Shown one piece after another: positions 56,938-64,000 of a stretch of 64,000 bases of DNA (position 1 is its first letter; the number at the start of each line of letters is the position of its first letter). A program made the translations under genes and the position numbers. The notes beneath the pieces were generated by a model. The model was given only the letters and a program-made list of their open reading frames with translations. It made no database searches and was not told where the DNA came from. The stretch is from NCBI GenBank assembly GCA_029851415.1, contig CM056744.1:12903268-12967267 (forward strand). The letters run 5' to 3'. Source of the stretch: Eretmocerus hayati. Lineage: Eukaryota > Arthropoda > Insecta > Hymenoptera > Aphelinidae.

Positions 56938-59313
56938 TTGTATGTAGTTTAATTAGGGATGCAAAGTTTTTTCCGATCGGGAGAACCCTGGCGAATTTTC
57001 CCCATAGAAAAAAGAGTTTAAGTAAACATTGCCTCAGGACTGAGCCACAAGCTAACCAGGCCCGTAAAAAAGTTTCTGAATATATTTTCAGTCATTATGA
57101 GTCGAGATATGGAAGAACATCAGAATCCTTGAAGTCAAACATGGAAAAACCAATCCAAATTGTGTTTTTTTCATAAGTCTACGTGATAAAATCACAAAAG
57201 AAAGGTATCTCAGAACTTTTTCCACAAGCAATCTAGTCTTCTAAAACTTCGTTGTCGTAATCCATACGCCAAATACTAGGTACTTTTATAATCTTTTTAA
57301 TCATACCAAATTGGTCATCTAAATTTCAAATTTCTTAGGTTTTTTCCAAGAGGATGGCAAATCTATACCAAACATTGAATTCAATAGGAGATCAGAATTC
57401 TGACAAGTATCAGGGATGTCAAAATCTTCTTATCAATTATGATCCTCAATTTCTTTCAAAATAAACTATCTGGTATTTCGTCGAGAAGATAGAATTGGCA
57501 ATCGATAAGCGAATTGGAGATAAAAGAGAATAATCAGGCATAAAAGTAGAATTAAGGTACAAAAAATCTCTCAGATTCGATGTCTTCTTTATGCAGCTTG
57601 CAGCTCTGTACATTGCTAATACATTCCATCCTACAGTCCTCCCATTGATGTGACAAATACTTGCCCCGGGCTCATCATATATCATGGATATGTACGCATG
57701 AGACAGCTTGCTTCACTCGAGAAGATATTTTAGTCATAGACACTAACTATACCTGTACATATTGCACATTATAGATGAGCTTGTAGAGCCGACTTGTCGA
57801 AATTCCCAAATGATTGAGCGCACTAGGGGAAACGTGTGAATGATGTAACAAAAATGGAAAGCCCTCCGAGGAATTATATGTACCATTGTATACGAGTTTT
57901 CAGCCTTTCTACCTCTATTACTCCACGAAGAAAAAAATCCTCCGATATGTTATATATCAGAATTTTGGCACTCAATCCTTCATAATCGTGTGGTTCGAGG
58001 CGAGATTTGAATATTTGATATAATATAGCTTATGCAGGAAAATACGTAATGAAGGAATCTTAGTCTGACCATAGCGCGATCTATACCACTCGCCCCAGTG
58101 AGAAATATTACAATGATTCCGGAGCATTTCGACAAATCCCGTCACCACGAGGGACTAGAAACCCCCAAAGAAATTTCTTCTGTAAGCACTATGTTTGCTT
58201 TGATACAGAAAGAATTTTTGCGTATTTTTTCGTTCTCCCCGATGGACCCTAAAGCTCATTAAAAGCCCGCTTTTGGCTCTTCCTCGGCCTTGTTCGAAAA
58301 TTCATAGGTCCAACTGGGCTCAACTTTTTCTGGCGTATTTGGGCAAATATTCCTCATCGAGATTAGTACTTTCGAGAAAGCGATTGGCCGTGGTCGAGAG
58401 TTAAGCCTAGCGACTCTAAAGAGCTATTTGCTGAGATCAAACTTTAGCGATTCTTGGGATTTCTTCAAACTGATCTAGTTCCTACTAGAAAAGTGATAAT
58501 CGACCTTTACCAGTGGTTATTTTGAAGGTTTTGAGAAAACCTACAATTCAACTACCGATCAAAGTCGATAATCATGTTATTCATATGTGCTACAGCCGAT
58601 ACAAGTTGAGGAATTATGTAAAAATGCTAAACCTTGAGCTCGATTCACAAAAATTGCTCTTTTTCGTTATCCAACCCATGAGAGGATGCTCTCAAAGACA
58701 AGTGCTATCAGTCAGAACAATAAGGGTGCCTATTTTGGTTCCCGATTTTTGTTAGACTGTTGTTAAAAATATCCTCTTTTTACTTTTTGCTTAAAATCAC
58801 TTCATAATTAAGGGTCGCATATGCTTCCATCTGAACTAATAGGCCATCAATATGTGTGGAATTACTCCCCATACATGGATGGACTCAAAAATGAAGAATA
58901 GAATTCAATAATCCATAAAAATATCCAAGTTACCTAGTGAGGTTGCGCAAGTTACGGATTTCTCGTGACTTTATTTTATCGTTAATTTTTGGTGTCAGGC
59001 AAGCGGGAATCATGCAAGAAAAAATGTCCACGAGATATGTCAGTTGGATACAAAAAAAATGGACCCCTTATCATTTTCATCAGTAGATTCAGAGCAGAGT
59101 CTGCTCATTCCTCCTGATCACGAGTCGATTAACTGAGCATGTAAATTGAGCATTTATGTAGTAGTTAGAAAGACATAACTCAGACATAACAATTCTAGAA
59201 TTATGCATCAAAAACACCAAACATCTTGTACATCGTGATCGTAATAATGACGATGGACCAGAACTCGAAAGCATATCCGTACAATCTCAGACTCGACACA
59301 TCATGCGTGGAGT

Positions 59314-59340
59314 TTGTGTATGTGTGTGTGTGTGTGTGTT
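59314..59340. repeat. (GT)n microsatellite
   Basis: About 12 GT dinucleotides, slightly interrupted at the left. Confidence 0.9.
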
Positions 59341-60036
59341 TAGCAAATTGCGCGTGAGCACATGCATCGTCACCAGCCACCATTGTCTTCTTTGCTTTTT
59401 GCAAAAAAAAAAACAAAACAACAGAATGGTTGTTCGATACGCCTTGTGCTTGATAATGGATTGTCTCTTGAAGATTCCACCCCTACCGCAACCGATTTTT
59501 CATTAGTGCAAGTGCTGTGCTCGATATGCATTCTGCGATGACTCCAGTTTTGCATACCAAAAAATTGTTCTACATCATCGATGTTCTCCAGTTTGTCTTG
59601 AAATCGAATACTCAATTCATTTTATATCCTGGTATACAACAATAAAGAACTTGCATATTTTTTAATTTTATTTTCAACAGATAGACGAGGTACGATTTAT
59701 GTGAAGTGATCATTTTCTTTCAGTGTTCTTTCATGCACGAATAATATGTATCATTAACGCACCAAATTGACCCATAAATAATACGCTCCGAGTCAACAGA
59801 AATCACAGAGATCACGGGGTAATGTTCATTTCCGAGTTGCAATACTTGTTGTTATATCTTACGATAATCCGCACGTGCGGATCTCAAAATCTAATCTAAC
59901 CTGAAACGTCGCTTGGTCGATAAAACCAACGGCACTGCCAACCAACGACACGCGCGGCCAGCCTCTGCAGCAGACAAGGCAAATTACTATAGGAATAGAG
60001 CCTGAAAGATTTATATTGGTCCAGCATCCTGGCAAT

Positions 60037-60048
60037 CGTGACGTCACG
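60037..60048. promoter_or_regulatory. CRE palindrome
   Basis: CGTGACGTCACG is a perfect 12-bp palindrome containing the full CREB/ATF site TGACGTCA. It lies in a 200-bp CpG-rich block (59860-60070) that also has CCAAT (60058). This could be an active promoter, but no first exon was identified. Confidence 0.4.
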
Positions 60049-60183
60049 ACTGTACGACCAATGAAAATCGTTAGAGCGCGAATCTGATGATTACGATTCT
60101 TCGGAGATTTTAATTACAAATCCTTGAAAATAGACGGTGTGTCAGCCAAAACATTTGCAGAAAGTCTTCACTCATCCTTATAA

Positions 60184-60357
60184 TATAGTAACCGTAATTG
60201 GTTGTATCATTCTACGTCTCATAGATTGAGACGCTTTTGGAATATTCTTCCAGTTGAATTGAAGAATATAGAGGTACTTCTTAATTATAAAGCAGCCTTA
60301 TATGCTGCATTTAGATCCACAGATTTATACGAAAATTTTTCCAGAGGTTTGCAATAA
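60184..60357 (+). pseudogene. Non-LTR retrotransposon RT C-terminus remnant
   Basis: The frame from 60184 to the TAA at 60355-60357 reads YSNRNWLYHSTSHRLRRFWN, then ILPVELKNIEVLLNYKAALY and AAF. The pattern R-x-x-x-FWN-x-LP-x-E-(I/L)-(R/K)-N-I followed by a K-x-x-L segment is the conserved end of reverse-transcriptase proteins of CR1/L2/jockey-type LINEs. A stop (60181-60183) truncates it at the left. Only the tail of ORF2 is left, followed by an AT-rich 3' region. It is a 5'-truncated dead copy. Confidence 0.7.
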
Positions 60358-61473
60358 CTTATTTTATTGACTGCATGTATTTCGGAAGAGCCTTGCTTGT
60401 ATTTAATTTTAATTGTAAATAATATTATCATTTCCACCATTTATATGTATTCTCTTATCAAGGGCAATTTTGTCCGTTTATATCCACTATCTGATCCAGC
60501 TATTGCGATAAGTATTCACATGGGCAAAAGTCGATCTCGTGCTCCAAATAGACTCATCGAAGATCAGCTGATCCCGTGGGTGTGGGCAATATAGGCTTGT
60601 GTCCCGTCTGTGTTCTTTTGATTGAGTTAGTCTCGCGCAGCTTCACACGGGTCGCGGAATCAGGTCCAGCGGCGCAGTATTACTATTTATAAGATTCACT
60701 ACGACGACGCTAGCTCCAGAACATCGTGGTGGCTCCCATAGAAATTTCGTTATGCCTGATCAAAGTTATCCGCGGTCGGTAAGAGGTAGTGTGAGGCTAG
60801 GATGACCCGCCCGTGTCAAATTTTTGGTATCAGTGTGGATCAACCACGAAAAGAGTGAAATCGAGCTTGTCTGTGATTAATCATGAAAAACAACGTACTA
60901 CGGCCAATACTTGGGCCAATATATAAAGGGTCATGAGATCAGAAAGAGGAGAACAGTTTTTGGACCGTATTAGATTTAATCTCGAACAAAAGCAGACTGT
61001 ACGATTAGTTTAAGAAGTCTATTCATTACTAATGTGATGAACCTATGAATATATCCATATCTGAATGTGCAATGGATTATACGAAAGTTGCACTGTTTAC
61101 AAGTTCAAGTAATTGTCACCAAAATAAAGAGGAGGTGGTGATAGTATCGAATTTTGATTCTGTAAAAAAATAGGAACGATTTGGCTGCAATGGTTCTCTG
61201 ATCGATTAGATAGGTAGGAAATTCTTTCATTCTACTCGAATACTTCCACGGTTCGAACTGAATCTTAAGTTGATAGATGTAAATAAATCATAGTGATGAT
61301 TGGCCATCCCGTTTTTCAAGATATTGACTCGAATTATCAAACTTTGGAGTGAGATCGGAACCAACAAACATATTTATCAGATAAAAGAATCCAAATTCAT
61401 CTGATCCTCACCTTTAAGCAAAAGATCCGCGCGCTTGCGCGCGTAAATACACCCTAGTGAATAAATAATCAGG
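60358..61473. other. Non-coding stretch
   Basis: Probably begins with the 3' UTR of the LINE remnant. A TATATAAAG box with two upstream CCAAT motifs (60903-60928) may be a promoter. No coding region was recognised. Confidence 0.35.
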
Positions 61474-61477
61474 TTAA

Positions 61478-62127
61478 GACCAGTCCGGAGTCCCCGCAGA
61501 ACCGCAACCAGACACGCACCGGCACCGTACTTTCAGGTTGCGGCTACATGTAATGATTCTGAGAGCGAGATTATTGTTTATATGCTTTTATTAGAATCAG
61601 ACAAGTTCCCCAGCTAGCATGCCGCCTCCCAAATCTTGCTTTATGAAGCCAAACATAATCCCATAACATTCTGTTCACTAGGGAACGAGAAAAACGTGAA
61701 GGCAATTCATGGCCGAACGTAGCGGTGCCTCGCCTATTCCTACTCATTGCTCAATAACATAACATTTCCAGCCAAAATCAGGTAGTATCCCGCCTGTATA
61801 TTGAAATTTCCAATCGAATGAGCCCGTCCGCGTCCAAAAATTTGTAATCTAGTTCGCAAAAATCGGGAAGGAGTGTGAACATCAAGCAATATAACTTGCC
61901 CAGCGGATGGAAGAACTACGATTTTCTCAGAAAGAATTTCCACACATGAAACAACTCATTCGGCTGAAAATGTTTACGCGTTTCACTTCCCTTATTTCTT
62001 TCGAGCCGGAAATGTGAGATTGAAATACTATTAGGCAAAAAATTGATTCATTATCCCCGATCGCATGTACAGGGCTATCAAAACGTCATCTGTTGAGCGA
62101 AATATCCGAATTCCCTCCGGATTGGCC
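61478..62127 (-). mobile_element. ~650-bp interspersed element, copy 2 (M2)
   Basis: Read on the minus strand it is collinear with copy 1 (15630-16275) over its whole length. The ends are GACCAGTCCGG (61478) and GGATTGGCC (62119-62127), with TTAA on both sides (61474-61477, 62128-62131), as for piggyBac-type insertion. A 67-codon frame (61740-61943, minus) is closely mirrored at the protein level in copy 1: VILLDVHTPSRFLRT versus VIILDVHTSSKFFRR, and AHSIGNF in both. Confidence 0.85.
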
Positions 62128-62131
62128 TTAA

Positions 62132-63163
62132 AATCAAAAGTAAACAGATTTTTTCTGCATGCAATGTAATTTTGAGATCAAAATGTATAACTTGTTAGGT
62201 ATCTGAGCTCGTGGGTCCATACATCCATGATTGATGTTGAGAGGTGGAAGAAAATCATAACGAAGGCGAGATGTTAATTTATAAGTTTTTGATGGGATGA
62301 TTCACTTCTAGATTTGAAAATATAGTAGAAAACCCACTTTTATTCTGATTATTGATTACAAGCATCATCTGACCGACTCCAGTGGAATAAAGATTTTTTC
62401 TGGCCATCTATTGCCACGAGCAATCCGACTTGGCCAGTTATTGTCCAAAAAATCTTTACCATTTCTACTAGGTTACTGAAAATTTTCATAAGGCTATGGA
62501 TCGCTTACATGAAAAACATTTTCTACACACAATAATGATCATTGAGTGTTGGGGAACGTTTCAAACAGAATGGACATACATGTGGAAATTATTATGAAAT
62601 TACATGGGAAAATCTGTCGTTGAGGCGATAGTTCTCCCGGTATGATTATCTGTATTTTGATCCACGTATTTCAATGGTTTCGAGAGTATGTGAACGTGAT
62701 CCACCAGGAACAGCTTGTTGAGACCACCTAGTTGTGATAGTGACCAGGATTCAATTACATTCGTGTTAAAACCAAGTTACGGATTTCTCCAAGGATTTCT
62801 CAAGAATCTTGTCAGATGTTAGCGAGAAGTCACTTCCACAGAACATTTGATGCCATGATGGAAGAATATTTTTTTTTATTGAAATTATTTTTTTCATTCC
62901 AAACATTTGAATCCTCATCTTCCAACCCTCTACGTTCTGCGAAAAGTTTGAACGGAGCACAAATTCAACTCAGGAATGGGATTTCGGAATTGAAATTTTT
63001 TTTCCATCTCGTCCCGTCAATCATCGACATCGGGCATAAAAGAATTCAATTCTGTTTATTTAGCCAGAAATTTAGACATATGATTGAACACAAATAGCCT
63101 CAACTCGAATATAACTTTCATCTAAGAATCTAGAATCTCCTCTACTTAGAATGATGATATTCA
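62132..63163. other. Non-coding stretch, 3' flank of the last gene
   Basis: No other gene was recognised. TTTATT at 63055-63060 is an AATAAA signal on the minus strand about 105 bp beyond the stop of the Ser/Thr-rich gene. Confidence 0.45.
63055..63060 (-). terminator. Candidate poly(A) signal AATAAA
   Basis: Canonical hexamer on the minus strand, about 105 bp downstream of the stop codon at 63164-63166. Confidence 0.4.
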
Positions 63164-64000
63164 TCATGCAGTAATTGAATTATGTAGCAAGACTCCTGGC
63201 TCCAGAAGATCATTTTTATGATCAGAGTCATTCATCTCTAATATTTCTTGCAGCTTACGTTCGATTTCTTCCCTCTTCAATTTTTTCGATTGCATTGATT
63301 CCCTCTTCTTTGAATTGTTAATACTCCTACCATTTTTTGATAAATCCTTTATCCTAAATATAGACTTCATCGATGCCGGCTGTATTTCGTTGACACTTTT
63401 TCCTTCAATTCCAGATTGATCAGGTACAGTTGTGGTTAGATACGAAGACAATCCTTCAGGTGTGAGATTACCACTAGATGAGGATCTTTGGGGAATTTGG
63501 ATGGCTTCCGTTCCCATTGGTTTAATTTCACTTGCTGAGGGAAAAGAACGATTCTGCGCAACGTTTTCTGGTGTCGGATTACTATTAATAGATGTCTGTG
63601 ATTGTATTCTGTTAGACGTGGACATAAATTGATCATCTCTTGCATATGTATGTGGGACAGGCAAGCTTGGTGTGACCGTAATAAAGTCTTGTCGAGTTGA
63701 GGAAACGACTGGAGTCAGAGTCGTTTGGTCAATATCGGATTCAGGGACAAGCTCTGCCATGGTTAATCTTGTAGAAGCACCATGGGGAGATTGAACCGTT
63801 GAAGTATCTCCAACTCTCTCGTCTTCTTTCGTTGATGGAGATCTTGAAATGTCAATTTCTTGCGATGTTAATTGTGAAATATTTTCAGTACCTTGATCAA
63901 ATGCATAAATAGAGGATTCTGTTGTTGATACTGGCAATGATGATGATGTAAATAATGACGATTGTGTTTGACCATCAGTGACGGGTTCGTTTGGAACTTT
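63164..64000 (-). CDS. C-terminal part of a Ser/Thr-rich protein (partial)
   Basis: The minus-strand frame is open from the window edge to a TGA at 63164-63166, giving at least 278 residues without a stop. Most of it is low-complexity and rich in Ser, Thr, Pro, Gln and Glu (for example TTESSIYAFDQGTENISQL), as in mucin-like or disordered regions. Near the C-terminus a basic stretch (NNSKKRESMQSKKLKREE) runs into a short amphipathic helix (IERKLQEILEMN) that may be a coiled coil. The last residues are LHNSITA. Clean length, composition and a downstream AATAAA support a real terminal exon. The start is beyond the window, and an internal TTG near 63937 should not be taken as the start. I do not recognise the family. 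Confidence 0.75.
   Translation of the reverse strand, partial: KVPNEPVTDGQTQSSLFTSSSLPVSTTESSIYAFDQGTENISQLTSQEIDISRSPSTKEDERVGDTSTVQSPHGASTRLTMAELVPESDIDQTTLTPVVSSTRQDFITVTPSLPVPHTYARDDQFMSTSNRIQSQTSINSNPTPENVAQNRSFPSASEIKPMGTEAIQIPQRSSSSGNLTPEGLSSYLTTTVPDQSGIEGKSVNEIQPASMKSIFRIKDLSKNGRSINNSKKRESMQSKKLKREEIERKLQEILEMNDSDHKNDLLEPGVLLHNSITA

Larger units (their letters stand above)
56948..60183. other. Non-coding stretch
   Basis: No gene was recognised. A (GT)n run is at about 59314-59340. The 59860-60070 part is CpG-rich and contains a CRE palindrome listed separately; it could be promoter sequence. Confidence 0.4.

Noticed and set aside
1..64000. tRNA genes
   Set aside because: No cloverleaf with a GGTTCGAATCC-type T-loop and matching acceptor stem was found by eye; a tRNAscan-SE run would settle it.

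Overview
The window is eukaryotic nuclear DNA, almost certainly from an insect and probably a hymenopteran. Gene density is very low and the one clear gene is split by a spliceosomal intron. Its glutathione peroxidase uses Cys instead of selenocysteine, as in insects that lost selenoproteins. Most of the remaining structure is mobile DNA of arthropod type: palindromic MITEs, hAT, Tc1/mariner, pogo-like, CACTA-like and TTAA-flanked elements, and a decayed LINE ORF1. The order is inferred, not proven. No rRNA, tRNA, CRISPR, prokaryotic operon or virus was recognised.

Genes. Two coding regions are well supported. (1) A secreted Cys-type glutathione peroxidase lies on the minus strand (20663-22402). 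It has a 7-nt coding first exon, a 1152-bp intron that carries its own 250-bp MITE, and one large exon. (2) The 3' part of a Ser/Thr-rich protein (63164 to the window end, minus strand) runs off the right edge. Three coding relics belong to transposons: a hAT transposase C-terminus (36526-36852), a LINE ORF1 (about 47041-48490, minus) and a non-LTR reverse-transcriptase C-terminus (60184-60357). A possible orphan exon lies at 15147-15561 (minus).

Layout. 0.7-2.1 kb: degenerate ~80-bp minisatellite that changes orientation. 4.4-5.2 kb: hAT MITE with 8-bp target duplication. 8.3-9.9 kb: 26-bp minisatellite with an 11-unit higher-order period. 12.6-15.1 kb: palindromic MITE next to a 2.15-kb inverted-terminal-repeat element that holds nested palindromes and tandem units. 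15.6-16.3 kb and 61.5-62.1 kb: two collinear ~650-bp copies of one family in opposite orientation. 17.9-19.7 kb: a MITE (family P1) interrupted by a nearly perfect 1.44-kb palindrome; intact P1 copies lie at 24.1 and 52.9 kb. 23-31.6 kb: two minisatellite-bearing composite repeats and a Tc1-like palindrome, whose relative is at 53.2 kb. 33-38 kb: TTAA MITE, further palindromes, deleted hAT and pogo-like element. 41.2-42.5 kb: CACTA-like foldback carrying mirrored GGAAT-type arrays. 45.6-47 kb: perfect 46-bp palindrome and a foldback packed with TCACTAGTGA motifs. 56.1-56.9 kb: hAT-like MITE.

Taken together this is a transposon graveyard around a few genes, dominated by foldback elements whose transcripts could form long hairpins. 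All boundaries and similarities were read by eye; no database search was possible.
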